From positions 310,001 through 374,000 of the forward strand of contig NZ_CP119810.1 of NCBI RefSeq assembly GCF_029338395.1: a DNA stretch of 64,000 bases, written 5' to 3'. Made by a program: the position numbers and the translations under genes. Shown here piece after piece: positions 8,197 through 16,785 of the stretch (position 1 is its first letter; each line of letters begins with the position of its first letter). The DNA is from Halorussus caseinilyticus. Lineage in GTDB: Archaea > Halobacteriota > Halobacteria > Halobacteriales > Haladaptataceae. A model generated the notes under the pieces. The model searched no databases. It saw only the letters and a program-made list of their open reading frames with translations, and was not told where the DNA came from.

Positions 8197-10050
8197 ATGA
8201 GCCGTAAGCACGCATCTTTGGCTATCCTGTTAGCCACAGCCACGATTTTCGGGGGTGTAGCCACTACCTTCGCCGCGACGGGGACCGACGCCGGGCCGGT
8301 CCAGTCGCCGCCGAGCGAGGTGGTGCGAGAGACGCAAGCGACCAACACGTCGGTCACGTTGGAGAACCAGACGAGCGGCGGCACCGTCGTCACCATCTCG
8401 CAGGTGAGTCTGTCGGAGGGCGGATTCGTCGTCGTCCACGACCGGAGCCTCCTGAACGGGTCGGTCCTCGACAGCGTTCGCGGGTCCTCGGAGTACCTCG
8501 AAGCCGGGTCCCACGAGAACGTCGAGGTAACGCTCGACCAACCAATCGAGGAGTCCCAGCGTCTCCTCGCGCTCGCCTACCGGGACACGAACGGTAACCA
8601 GAGCTTCGACTTCGTGGAGACGCAGGGTCAAGACGACGGCGCGTACACGGTGGACAATCAGGTCGTCGTGGACGAGGCGTTCGTCACCGTCGAGGAAGTG
8701 ACCGAAACGACTACCACGGAGACGACCACCGAGACGACTACGACGGAGACGCCGACAGAAACGACGACCACGACAGAAACGACAACCGAGACACCGACCG
8801 AAACGACGACCACGACAGAAACGACAACCGAGACACCGACCGAAACGACGACCACGACAGAAACGACAACCGAGACACCGACCGAAACGACGACCACGAC
8901 AGAAACGACAACCGAGACACCGACCGAAACGACGACCACGACAGAAACGACAACCGAGACGCCGACCGAAACGACGACCACGACAGAAACGACAACCGAG
9001 ACGCCGACCGAAACGACGACCACGACAGAAACGACAACCGAGACGCCGACCGAAACGACGACTACGATTGAGACGCCGACCGAAACGACGACTACGATTG
9101 AGACGCCGACCGAAACGACGACCGAGGCGACCACGATAGAGACGACGACCGAAACCGAGACCACGACGACCGAGGAACCGACCGAGACGACCACGATAGA
9201 GACGACGACCGAAACGACGACCACGACGATGGCCGAGCAACCGGTCGAAGAACGCCGGATTTCGTTCCGAATCGACAACGCCAACGTCGAGGGGTTCTCG
9301 TTCATCGTCGGGAGCGCAGACGAACCCGACCGGACGGTCGTCGTGGAGAACGTCACGATTAGCGACCGGACGGTCCGCGTGGACCTCACGAAACTCCTGA
9401 GCGGCGCGTCGCTCGAAGAGAGTCTCGGCGAGGCCGCGGCCGACGGGGAGGTGTCTCGGTCCGAACTCCAGACCGTCGAGTTCGTCTTCCGCGACGTGAC
9501 GATTCAGAACGTCGAGTTCGTCGTGACCGCGCCGAAGGGCGTCGAGACTCGCCTGCCCGAGCGGACGACCACGCCGACGGAGACGACGACGGAGGAATCC
9601 ACCGAGACGACGACCGAAGTGCTGACCGAGACGACTGCGACACCGACTGAAACCGAGACGACGACGGAGGAACTGACTGAAACCGAGACGACGACCGAGA
9701 CGACCACCGCCGCAGAGCCGTCGCTTCGGGTGCCCGCGCTCGACGCGCCCCAGACTGTGGTCCTGAACGGGAGTCAACTGGTCGTGGGCGCGGAGGTTAG
9801 CAACCCGAGCGACCGGACCGTGACCGAGACGGTCCAACTCCGAATCGACGGGACCGTCGTGGCACAACAGACGGTGAAAGCCGAACCCGGCGAGACCCGA
9901 CAGGTGCAGTTCGAACTCGGCAAGTCCGACCTCGGACTCGAACCGGGCCAAGCCTTCCTCGGCGTCCTCACCGACGACTTCGGCGAGACTGTCATCATCA
10001 CGGTCGAGGACCGGAGACAGGACTCGGACACCACGACCGCGGAAGGATAG
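8197..10050 (+). CDS. Secreted Thr-rich surface protein with DUF7282-like domain
   Basis: A 617-residue exported protein. Residues 1-27 form a Sec-type signal peptide (hydrophobic LAILLATATIFGGVATTFA). Residues about 50-165 match the haloarchaeal DUF7282 fold (DTNGNQSFDF, EDGAYTVDNQVVVDEA type pattern). Residues about 170-345 are an almost pure Thr/Glu/Pro linker built from seven 14-residue repeats and degenerate units. A beta domain follows (about 350-445), then a second Thr-rich linker and a C-terminal CARDB-like beta-sandwich (about 510-605). The Thr linker is a probable O-glycosylation target and spacer. No C-terminal membrane anchor is visible. A GGATTTATACC box near 8152 is the likely promoter. 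Confidence 0.82.
   Translation: MSRKHASLAILLATATIFGGVATTFAATGTDAGPVQSPPSEVVRETQATNTSVTLENQTSGGTVVTISQVSLSEGGFVVVHDRSLLNGSVLDSVRGSSEYLEAGSHENVEVTLDQPIEESQRLLALAYRDTNGNQSFDFVETQGQDDGAYTVDNQVVVDEAFVTVEEVTETTTTETTTETTTTETPTETTTTTETTTETPTETTTTTETTTETPTETTTTTETTTETPTETTTTTETTTETPTETTTTTETTTETPTETTTTTETTTETPTETTTTTETTTETPTETTTTIETPTETTTTIETPTETTTEATTIETTTETETTTTEEPTETTTIETTTETTTTTMAEQPVEERRISFRIDNANVEGFSFIVGSADEPDRTVVVENVTISDRTVRVDLTKLLSGASLEESLGEAAADGEVSRSELQTVEFVFRDVTIQNVEFVVTAPKGVETRLPERTTTPTETTTEESTETTTEVLTETTATPTETETTTEELTETETTTETTTAAEPSLRVPALDAPQTVVLNGSQLVVGAEVSNPSDRTVTETVQLRIDGTVVAQQTVKAEPGETRQVQFELGKSDLGLEPGQAFLGVLTDDFGETVIITVEDRRQDSDTTTAEG
8755..9060 (+). repeat. 42-bp coding minisatellite, about seven tandem copies
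   Basis: The unit encodes a 14-residue Thr/Glu/Pro block and is nearly identical at DNA level, with copies differing mainly at an ACA/ACG codon (first copies ACACCG, last copies ACGCCG). Identity at synonymous sites indicates recent tandem duplication rather than selection on protein alone. Two 30-bp derived units follow. Confidence 0.85.
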
Positions 10051-10118
10051 TTCCGCTCGCCGCCTCTTTTTCGGCCGGAGCGACTGCGAGTGAGAGCGAG
10101 AGAGCGCAACGCCCGACG

Positions 10119-11576
10119 CTACAGATACCCCAAGTCAGCCAACTGCTCTTTCATCTCGTCGGTGAACTCCGCCTCGTCGGTTTCGGCCGCGGTCCAGTCC
10201 ACCCAGTCGTCGGCGACGGCCGACAGTTCCTCGACTGCCTCCGGTTGCTCGTCGCTCACGTCGGTCTCCTCGTCGGGGAGTTCGAAGAGCTGGGACTTCC
10301 CCTCGCTTTCGAGGTACTTGAACTCGCGGGTCCGAATCGCGCTGAACGGCTGTTCGTGGAGAAGTTCGGTGTTGAACTCCGGATTCACCGCGAAGAACTC
10401 GTCGAAGTCGGCGCGTCCGCGCTGGCTTAGGCAGTAGTCGCGCGTCTCGGTCCGGAGGTCGTAGCCGCGGAACTGGTCGTGGTCGCACCCGAGGATGCTC
10501 GCAATCGTTCGGGTCACGTCCACGTGCTGGACGAGTTCGTCGCCGTCGCAGTCGAGGTCCGCGCCCGCGACGACCAGCGGAACGTGGGTCAGCGCGTCGT
10601 GGAGCGCGAGGTTGTGGCCGACGAGTCCGTACTCGCCGAAGCACTCGCCGTGGTCGGCCGTGACGACGACGATGGTGTCGCCGTTGAGCGCCCGGACGTG
10701 GTTGACGATTTCCCGAACGCAGTCGTCGGCGTAGCTGATTTCGGTGTCGTAGAGTGTCTCGATGGTCTCCCACTGTTCGGGGGTGAGTTGGCTCCCGTGG
10801 GCGTTGAGTCGCTGGATTCGGTCGGCGCTCCCGTAGAGGTCGAGCGAGAGGGCTATCGCCTCGTCCATCGGCACGGGAAGTGAGTCGCGGAACCGGTCGC
10901 GCGCCCGCCGCGGCGGGCAGTAGGGGTGGTGGGGGTTGCCGACGTGGGCGTAGAGGAAGAAGGGGTCGTCGCCGTTCGCGGCCTTCGAGGTCCACTGCTT
11001 CGCCATCTCGGTCGTGACGTACGAGAGGTTGTGCCGGTTCCTGTCGAGGGTGAACCCCGGCCCGTGCGACCGGACGTTGAGCGCGTACTTGGCCAGCGCG
11101 CGGGTCTTCTCGTTGAGGGGTCGGCCCTCGTGGGACCCGAGGTTGAGACCGTACTTCAGCAGGTCCGCGACGCCGCCGTCGCCGAGGTTCTTCGAGAGCC
11201 AGTAGAAGTCCTCGAACCCCCGGTCGAGACCGTTGGCGGAACTCAGGTAACCGTTCGGCGAGAGGCAGGCGGTGCGATACCCCTCGTCGGCGAGCAGTGC
11301 CGGGAGGGTCGTCAGGTCCGGCGGGAGCTTTCTCATTCCGGTGCCCTCCTTCCCGACGCCGTGGTCCGAGAGGTACGTCCCGGTGAAAATCGAGGCACTG
11401 GACGCTGGCGTCCACATCGAGTGGGCGAAACAGTTCTCGAAGGCGGTGGCATCGTCTTCCTCGGCCAACTGCCGAATCGCGGGCGTGGTGTCCCGGTCGT
11501 ATCCCCCCATCGGCGTGTGGTCGGCTCTGACGCTTTCGAGCGTCAGCCACACGACGTTCGGCGCGTCCCGTGTCAT
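10119..11576 (-). CDS. Sulfatase-superfamily protein with Thr at the nucleophile position
   Basis: A 485-residue alkaline-phosphatase/sulfatase-fold enzyme. Metal-site motifs are visible: VWLTLESVRADH at the N-terminus and VTADHGECFGEYGLVGH in the C-terminal half. The nucleophile strand reads TPASSASIFTG (residues 56-66). Thr56 sits where sulfatases have the Cys/Ser that becomes formylglycine, and the usual C-x-P-x-R pattern is missing. A Thr nucleophile and a Glu metal ligand (E14) are features of lipoteichoic-acid-synthase/phosphoglycerol-transferase relatives. A phosphotransferase or phosphodiesterase role is therefore as likely as sulfate hydrolysis. No signal peptide; cytoplasmic as read. 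Confidence 0.82.
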   Translation of the reverse strand: MTRDAPNVVWLTLESVRADHTPMGGYDRDTTPAIRQLAEEDDATAFENCFAHSMWTPASSASIFTGTYLSDHGVGKEGTGMRKLPPDLTTLPALLADEGYRTACLSPNGYLSSANGLDRGFEDFYWLSKNLGDGGVADLLKYGLNLGSHEGRPLNEKTRALAKYALNVRSHGPGFTLDRNRHNLSYVTTEMAKQWTSKAANGDDPFFLYAHVGNPHHPYCPPRRARDRFRDSLPVPMDEAIALSLDLYGSADRIQRLNAHGSQLTPEQWETIETLYDTEISYADDCVREIVNHVRALNGDTIVVVTADHGECFGEYGLVGHNLALHDALTHVPLVVAGADLDCDGDELVQHVDVTRTIASILGCDHDQFRGYDLRTETRDYCLSQRGRADFDEFFAVNPEFNTELLHEQPFSAIRTREFKYLESEGKSQLFELPDEETDVSDEQPEAVEELSAVADDWVDWTAAETDEAEFTDEMKEQLADLGYL

Positions 11577-11713
11577 GGCACCAGTACCGACAGATGTCGG
11601 TTTAGCTATTTCGGCCAGCGCTTCCGGTGTCGGTAGAATCGGCGGCCCCGTTCTGAAACTGCTAGCGTGACGAGGCCAGCAAACCTTTGCCTGCGTGGGA
11701 CCACCGTCTCTCT

Positions 11714-12103
11714 ATGGAACTCGGACCAGACGAAGACGGGCAACCAATCGAAGTCTCGGTCGAAGACGAACCGCCCGGCATGGAGCGCGTCCGGGCCGTC
11801 GCCGACCTGCTCGACGAGGCAATCGAGCTTCCGGTAATCGACTACAAAATCGGACTCGACCCCATCCTCGGCATCCTGCCGGTCGGCGGCGACGCAGTTT
11901 CTGCGGCCATCTCGCTCTACATCGTCGCCGAGGGCGCGCGGATGGGCGCGTCGCGGGACACCGTGCTGAAGATGCTGTTCAACGTCGGCGTTGACGCGGT
12001 TCTCGGGTCGATTCCCGTCCTCGGGACGCTCATCGACGCGGTGTGGAAGGCCAACGAGCGCAACGTCGCGCTGTTGGAAGAGGAGTTGGGCGAGACGGCG
12101 TGA
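11714..12103 (+). CDS. DUF4112 membrane protein
   Basis: A 129-residue protein with the DUF4112 pattern. A short acidic N-terminus is followed by LDPILGILPVGGDAVSAAISLYI (a membrane-inserted hydrophobic hairpin) and a second hydrophobic segment near residue 95 (VLGSIPVLGTLIDAVW) with the trailing N-x-R-N motif. The function of the family is unknown. ATG 11714 is taken because an AAACCTTT box lies about 27 nt upstream; the frame open from 11687 adds unlikely residues. Confidence 0.85.
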   Translation: MELGPDEDGQPIEVSVEDEPPGMERVRAVADLLDEAIELPVIDYKIGLDPILGILPVGGDAVSAAISLYIVAEGARMGASRDTVLKMLFNVGVDAVLGSIPVLGTLIDAVWKANERNVALLEEELGETA

Positions 12104-12166
12104 GGGTCGGGTCTCGAAGCGGATAGACTCCCGCTCTCTCTCATCGACGCGGGTTCTCGAACCGCC

Positions 12167-13936
12167 TCACCCCAACCGAACCCAGCAGAACCCGTACCGA
12201 CCCATCTCGAAGCGCCACCCGTCCGAGCCTTCTTTATCGTTCCCATAACCTCCTATATCGTTCTTAGACGTATCTTTATCTTTCTGAGAGACATCTTTAT
12301 CGGTCTTGTCCTCCGACTCGACCCGCTCGAACTCCGCTTCGCCGAAGAGTCGAGTCGGTTCGCCGTCGAGTTCGAGAGTCGCCGTCGCGTCGTCGTCGCC
12401 GAGGTTGTGGACCGCGGCGACTCGTCCGTGGTCGCTGACCATCCGGTGGGCGAACACCGCGGGGTCGTCGGTGTCGAACACCGCCCAGTCGCCGGTGGCG
12501 ATTTCGGGGCACTCCCCGCGGAGGCGGTTGAGGCGCGAGAACCACTGGAGCAGGGAATCGGGGTCGCCGCGCTGGTCGGCGACGTTGACCGACTCGTAGC
12601 CGAACTCGCCGTCGGAGACGACGGGGCGTACGAGGTCCTCGGGGTCGGCCGTCGAGAATCCGCCGTTTCGGTCCGCCGACCACTGCATCGGGGTCCGGAC
12701 CGCGGTCCGCCCCGGCAGGTTCAAGTCGTCTCCCATCCCGATTTCGTCGCCGTAGACCACCAGCGGCGTGCCGGGGAGCGAGAACAGCAGACTGTAGGCG
12801 AGGCGGATGCGGTCCCCGTCGCCGTCCAACATCGGCGCGAGGCGTCGGCGGATGCCCCGGCCGTAGATTCGCATCCCCTCGTCGGGCGCGAACGCCTCGA
12901 ACACCGTCTGCTGGTCGTCCTGCGGGAGACGCCCCACGTTGAGTTCGTCGTAGTTCCGGAGGAAGTTGGCCCACTGGCCGCCCGCCGGTCGCGGCGGGAG
13001 CAGGTCCAACACCTCCCGAATCGGTTCGGCTTTCTCCTCGGCGAGTGCCAACACGAGGTAGGCGTCGAGCAGGAAGTTGAGCAGGACGTTCATCTCGTCG
13101 CTCTCGCCGAGTTCCTCGCGTGCCTCGGCCTCGTCTGGGCGTCGGCCGGTCGTGGTACCGAAGTACTCTCCGAGGTGTTCGGGCGCGTCGTCGGCCTCCG
13201 CGAAGAGGATGGCGTCGTCGCCGCGGCGTTCCACGAAGTGGCGCATGTCCCGGAGGACGCCGTGGGGGTCGTCGAGTCGCGTCGATTCGAGACCGCCCTT
13301 GTTGTCTATCATCAGCGTTGCGGCGTCCACCCGGAAGCCCGAGACGCCGAGTTGGAGCCAGAAGCCCATGATTTTCCGAATCTCCTCGCGCACGTCGTCG
13401 TTGGCGACGTTCAGGTCCGGTTGATAGTGGTAGAACCGGTGGTAGTAGAACGCCTCGGCCTCCTCGTCGTAACTCCACACCGCGTCTTCCTCGCCGGGAA
13501 ACACCGGCCCGCGGTGGGGGTCGGGATTCTCGGGCAGGTCCTCGCGCCAGATGTAGTAGTCGCGGTACTTCGAGTCGGGGTCGCTCCGTGCGGCCCGAAA
13601 CCACGGATGTTGGTCGGACGTGTGGTTGACCACGAGGTCCACGATGACCCGGATACCCCGACGGTCGGCCTCGCGCACGAACTCCACGAAGTCCCCGAGC
13701 GTGCCGTACTCGGCGCCCACGCCGTAGTAGTCGCTCACGTCGTACCCGTTGTCGCGGTTCGGCGACGGGTAGAACGGCAAGAGCCACACGCAATCGACGC
13801 CGATACTTTCGAGGTAGTCGAGTCGCTCGGTCAGTCCGCGGAGGTCGCCCACCCCGTCGCCGTTTCCGTCCGCGAACGCCTCCACGTCGATTGCGTAGAA
13901 CGTCGCGTTCTCGTACCACTGGTCTTTGGTCCCCAT
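12167..13936 (-). CDS. GH13 alpha-glucosyl enzyme, trehalose-synthase (TreS)-like
   Basis: A 589-residue alpha-amylase-superfamily protein. (beta/alpha)8 barrel motifs: DLVVNHTSDQHPWF (100-113), nucleophile D204 in GFRVDAATLM, acid/base E247 in LFAEADD, and transition-state D330 in FLRNYDELN. The YHRFYHYQPDLN block is typical of trehalose synthase (maltose to trehalose) and related glucosyltransferases. The C-terminal beta domain carries an unusual Lys/Asp/Ser/Asn-rich, AT-rich insertion (DNA about 12232-12303) before the last strand. Trehalose is a compatible solute in haloarchaea, so an osmotic or storage role is plausible. Maltase or alpha-glucosidase activity cannot be excluded. Confidence 0.87.
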   Translation of the reverse strand: MGTKDQWYENATFYAIDVEAFADGNGDGVGDLRGLTERLDYLESIGVDCVWLLPFYPSPNRDNGYDVSDYYGVGAEYGTLGDFVEFVREADRRGIRVIVDLVVNHTSDQHPWFRAARSDPDSKYRDYYIWREDLPENPDPHRGPVFPGEEDAVWSYDEEAEAFYYHRFYHYQPDLNVANDDVREEIRKIMGFWLQLGVSGFRVDAATLMIDNKGGLESTRLDDPHGVLRDMRHFVERRGDDAILFAEADDAPEHLGEYFGTTTGRRPDEAEAREELGESDEMNVLLNFLLDAYLVLALAEEKAEPIREVLDLLPPRPAGGQWANFLRNYDELNVGRLPQDDQQTVFEAFAPDEGMRIYGRGIRRRLAPMLDGDGDRIRLAYSLLFSLPGTPLVVYGDEIGMGDDLNLPGRTAVRTPMQWSADRNGGFSTADPEDLVRPVVSDGEFGYESVNVADQRGDPDSLLQWFSRLNRLRGECPEIATGDWAVFDTDDPAVFAHRMVSDHGRVAAVHNLGDDDATATLELDGEPTRLFGEAEFERVESEDKTDKDVSQKDKDTSKNDIGGYGNDKEGSDGWRFEMGRYGFCWVRLG

Positions 13937-14201
13937 TTCACACCCTCCCTCTCTTCGACGGCTTCGAGCGGAAAAAACGGTGTGGCGACGGTCGAAACGG
14001 TGGTCCGTCGAAGACGGTGCTACCGCGTACCTCGTGACGAATTCAAAACGAGTCTAACGCCACGTTTCCGCCCCTTTCCGTGCGTCCAACGGCGGAGTAA
14101 GAAGCGTAACACTTGCGGACGCCGCCGTAATTCAGACGTTACGTGGTGGGACGTTTGAGACGGACTCACTCGTTCAAGAGTGTCCCGCCGAAAGTACTTG
14201 T

Positions 14202-14540
14202 ATGAACGCCGAAGACAGCAGTGAGATACTCACTGCCGACCCCGACGCGGGCACGTATCGGGTGACGTACGACTACCCGTCGAACCCGCCGAGCATCGCC
14301 GTTCCGCTCGCTATCGCCGAGACGACCGGATGCGGACTGACCGACCTCGAACCGCTGTACGACGCCGAAGGGGTGGACCCGGACGCCTTGGACGACCTGT
14401 TCCGTCCGAACGCGAGCGGTATCGCGCCGGAGTGTCGTGTGACGTTCGGCTACCACGGCTACGAAGTCACGGTCAAGAGTTACGGCCGCATCGTCATCCG
14501 GTCCCCGGCGGCGTCGAGTACGACCTCCCATCGCCGCTGA
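14202..14540 (+). CDS. HalOD1-domain protein
   Basis: A 112-residue stand-alone HalOD1 output domain, a haloarchaea-specific module often found at the end of two-component signalling proteins or alone. Pattern: IAVPLAIAETTGCGLTDLEPLYD (about residues 31-54), PDALDDLF, and the final beta strands CRVTFGYHGYEVTVKSYGRIVI. No DNA-binding motif is evident. An AAAGTACTT box directly precedes the start. It is not in an operon with either neighbour. Confidence 0.85.
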   Translation: MNAEDSSEILTADPDAGTYRVTYDYPSNPPSIAVPLAIAETTGCGLTDLEPLYDAEGVDPDALDDLFRPNASGIAPECRVTFGYHGYEVTVKSYGRIVIRSPAASSTTSHRR

Positions 14541-14706
14541 GAGTGCGGCGTCTCACCGCCGTCGAGCGTCGAGACGACTCGCCGGGCGCACGCGCCCGAC
14601 GAAGACCGAAACGCCGCTCAGCGTTGATTTAACCCTTTCTCGTGGACGACCGGCCTGAAACGATAAGTGGGTCGGCGTGTTCTTCACTCCCGTTCTGGGG
14701 GGACTG

Positions 14707-15468
14707 ATGGACGCGAGTACACGAACAGCGACGGAGGAATCGGACCGGAGAGAGGCGGTGGTCGAGTGTTCGGAGGTCACGCGGAGGTACGAGCGAGGGG
14801 GAAGCGGCGGCGGGTGGTTCCCGTTCGGCGACGACGCGGACGCGGACCGGCCGACCGTGACGGCGCTCGAAGACGTGTCGCTGACCATCGAACGCGGGGA
14901 GTTCGTCGGCCTGTCGGGACCGAGCGGGAGCGGCAAGTCCACGCTCATCCACCTGCTGTCGGGACTCGACGCGCCGACCGGCGGCACCGTCACGCTGGCG
15001 GGCGAGGACGTGTCGGACCTCTCACAGAAGGAACTCACCCGCCTGCGACTCGAACGGGTCGGCATCGTCTTCCAGCGGTTTCACCTGCTCCCGTCGCTGT
15101 CGGCGCGGGCGAACGTCGCGCTCCCGCTGGTCGAACGCGGGATGGGCAAGTCGGCGCGCCGCGAGGAGGCCGCGGACCTGCTCGAACGGGTCGGACTCGG
15201 CGACCGCCAAAGCCATCGCCCCGGCGAGATGTCCGGCGGCGAGCAACAGCGAGTCGCCGTCGCGCGCGCTCTCGCGGGCGACCCCTTCGTCGTGTTCGCC
15301 GACGAACCGACCGGCGAACTCGACACCGACACCGGCGAGGTCATCCTCGACTTGCTCGCGGACCTCGCCGAGGACCGCGCCGTCGTCCTCGCCTCGCACG
15401 ACGAGCAAGCGCTCGCTCGGACCGGCCGAGTGATTCGCCTCCGCGACGGGCGGGTGACGGATGCCTGA
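14707..15468 (+). CDS. ABC transporter ATPase, LolD/MacB type
   Basis: A 253-residue nucleotide-binding subunit. Walker A GPSGSGKST, Q-loop VFQRFHLLPSLS, signature MSGGEQQRVAVARAL, Walker B VVFADEPTGELD and H-loop LASHDEQ are all present. A Gly-rich insertion (ERGGSGGGWFPFGDDADADR) separates the first strand from the second. This class pairs with FtsX-like permeases to extrude lipoproteins, lipids or peptides. It is the first gene of a three-gene cassette with the two permeases downstream. ATG 14707 is preferred; a GTG at 14677 is possible. Confidence 0.92.
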   Translation: MDASTRTATEESDRREAVVECSEVTRRYERGGSGGGWFPFGDDADADRPTVTALEDVSLTIERGEFVGLSGPSGSGKSTLIHLLSGLDAPTGGTVTLAGEDVSDLSQKELTRLRLERVGIVFQRFHLLPSLSARANVALPLVERGMGKSARREEAADLLERVGLGDRQSHRPGEMSGGEQQRVAVARALAGDPFVVFADEPTGELDTDTGEVILDLLADLAEDRAVVLASHDEQALARTGRVIRLRDGRVTDA

Positions 15469-15480
15469 GGGGGGCCGCGC

Positions 15481-16722
15481 GTGAGTCGCCGACTCGCGCG
15501 CTGGAGCGGTCTCGTCGGGGTCGCGCTCCGCCGAACCGCGACGAAGGCGACCAAGACCGCTCCGCGCCAGACCGCGGTCAGCGTCCTCGGGGTCGCCATC
15601 GCCGTCGCGCTGATGCTGGTCGTCACCGCGACGGGTCTCGGTCTGGTCCAAGGGACGACGGTCCGGGGTGACGCCGTGGACTACTGGGTCGTCCCGGAGG
15701 GGGGCGGCGCGTCCACGATGGTCGTCTCCACCGCGTCGGCCCAACTCGGTGACGTTCACGACAAGAGCGCCGCGCTCAACGACGACCGGCGAATCGAGTA
15801 CGCGACCCCGGTCCAAATCTCGGTGCTGAAGGTCAGTTCCGGCGGCGCGAGCGAGTACGTCCTCGGCGTCGGTGTCGTCCCTTCGCCGAAACTCGACCGG
15901 GTGGCCGGACTCCCGACGGAGGCGCTCTCGTCTGGCGACCCCTACTACGCGAACGGAAGCTACCACGGCGAGTGGACCGGCGAGGCCGTCCTCTCGGCGG
16001 GCGCGGCAGAACGGTTGGGCGCGAACCGGTCGGCGAACCTCTCGGTCAGCGGGGCCGTCTCGGGGTCCGGGAGTCGCGGACTGCGGGTCGCGGCCGTCGA
16101 GAGCGCCGCCGTCGAGTCCGGACTGTCGGGGATGCCCGTCATGATAACGCACCTGAGCGAGTTGCAGACCATCACCGGCGCGCAGTCGGGCGACCAAGCC
16201 GACCAACTGCTAGTCCAGTCGAACGCGGGCGGACTCCGGTCGGCGCTCGAAAGCCGGTTCCCCGGGGCGACCGCGGTGACTCGTTCGGGGTTCACCGCTC
16301 AAAACTCGGTGGATTCGGACCTCCCGCTGGCGATGGGGCTGGCGGCCCTGCTCATCGCCGTCGTGGTCGGCACCCTGTTCGTGGCGACCACGCAGGGGTT
16401 GCAGGTCGAGGCCGACAGCGAGCAGTTGGCCGCCCTGACCGCAATCGGGTTCTCGCGGCGCGCGCGTGCGCTCTTGCTCGTCGTGCAGGCGCTCGCGCTC
16501 ACGCTCGCGGGCGGCGCGCTCGGCATCGTGCTGGCGTATCTCACGACGGCGGCGACGAACTACGCCGCCACGCGAGCAATCGCGCCCGTGCCGATAGCTG
16601 ACTTCCACCCCCTGCTGGTGGGCTACGGGTTCGTCGTCTCGGCGCTCATCGGCCTGCTGGTCGCGCCCTACCTGCTGGCGATGGAGGGTCGGACCGAAGG
16701 GGTCGCGGAGGTGATTCGGTGA
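15481..16722 (+). CDS. FtsX/MacB-like ABC permease 1
   Basis: A 413-residue permease starting with GTG 13 nt after the ATPase. One N-terminal membrane helix (about residues 34-56) is followed by a large extracytoplasmic domain of about 230 residues. Three C-terminal helices then follow (about 280-300, 330-355, 378-400), which is the FtsX topology. The conserved cytoplasmic loop TAIGFSRRARALLLVVQA couples to the ATPase. It partners the ATPase upstream and the paralogous permease downstream. Confidence 0.88.
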   Translation: MSRRLARWSGLVGVALRRTATKATKTAPRQTAVSVLGVAIAVALMLVVTATGLGLVQGTTVRGDAVDYWVVPEGGGASTMVVSTASAQLGDVHDKSAALNDDRRIEYATPVQISVLKVSSGGASEYVLGVGVVPSPKLDRVAGLPTEALSSGDPYYANGSYHGEWTGEAVLSAGAAERLGANRSANLSVSGAVSGSGSRGLRVAAVESAAVESGLSGMPVMITHLSELQTITGAQSGDQADQLLVQSNAGGLRSALESRFPGATAVTRSGFTAQNSVDSDLPLAMGLAALLIAVVVGTLFVATTQGLQVEADSEQLAALTAIGFSRRARALLLVVQALALTLAGGALGIVLAYLTTAATNYAATRAIAPVPIADFHPLLVGYGFVVSALIGLLVAPYLLAMEGRTEGVAEVIR

Positions 16723-16748
16723 GCCGACTTCGAAGAAGTCCGCTCGTC

Positions 16749-16774
16749 GCGGCGGCCCGGAACCGGGCCGCCGC
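16749..16774. repeat. GC palindrome between the two permease genes
   Basis: Arms 16749-16760 and 16763-16774 (12 nt) around AA, in the short gap between two cotranscribed genes. Confidence 0.75.
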
Positions 16775-16785
16775 GGGGTGGACCG

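Noticed and set aside
8700-9240. CRISPR-like array in the tandem repeats
   Set aside because: Units are directly adjacent coding repeats without unique spacers and lie in frame in a protein gene.
8230-9951. Long antisense open frame under the Thr-rich surface gene
   Set aside because: Absence of stops is explained by GC-rich third positions and the repeat; the product (Arg/Gly/Arg blocks) has no haloarchaeal protein character, whereas the plus strand has a signal peptide and domains.
12297-13919. 540-codon minus-strand frame overlapping the GH13 gene
   Set aside because: Same strand but another frame of the GH13 gene; Arg/Pro-rich translation, no domain, while the GH13 frame shows complete catalytic motifs.
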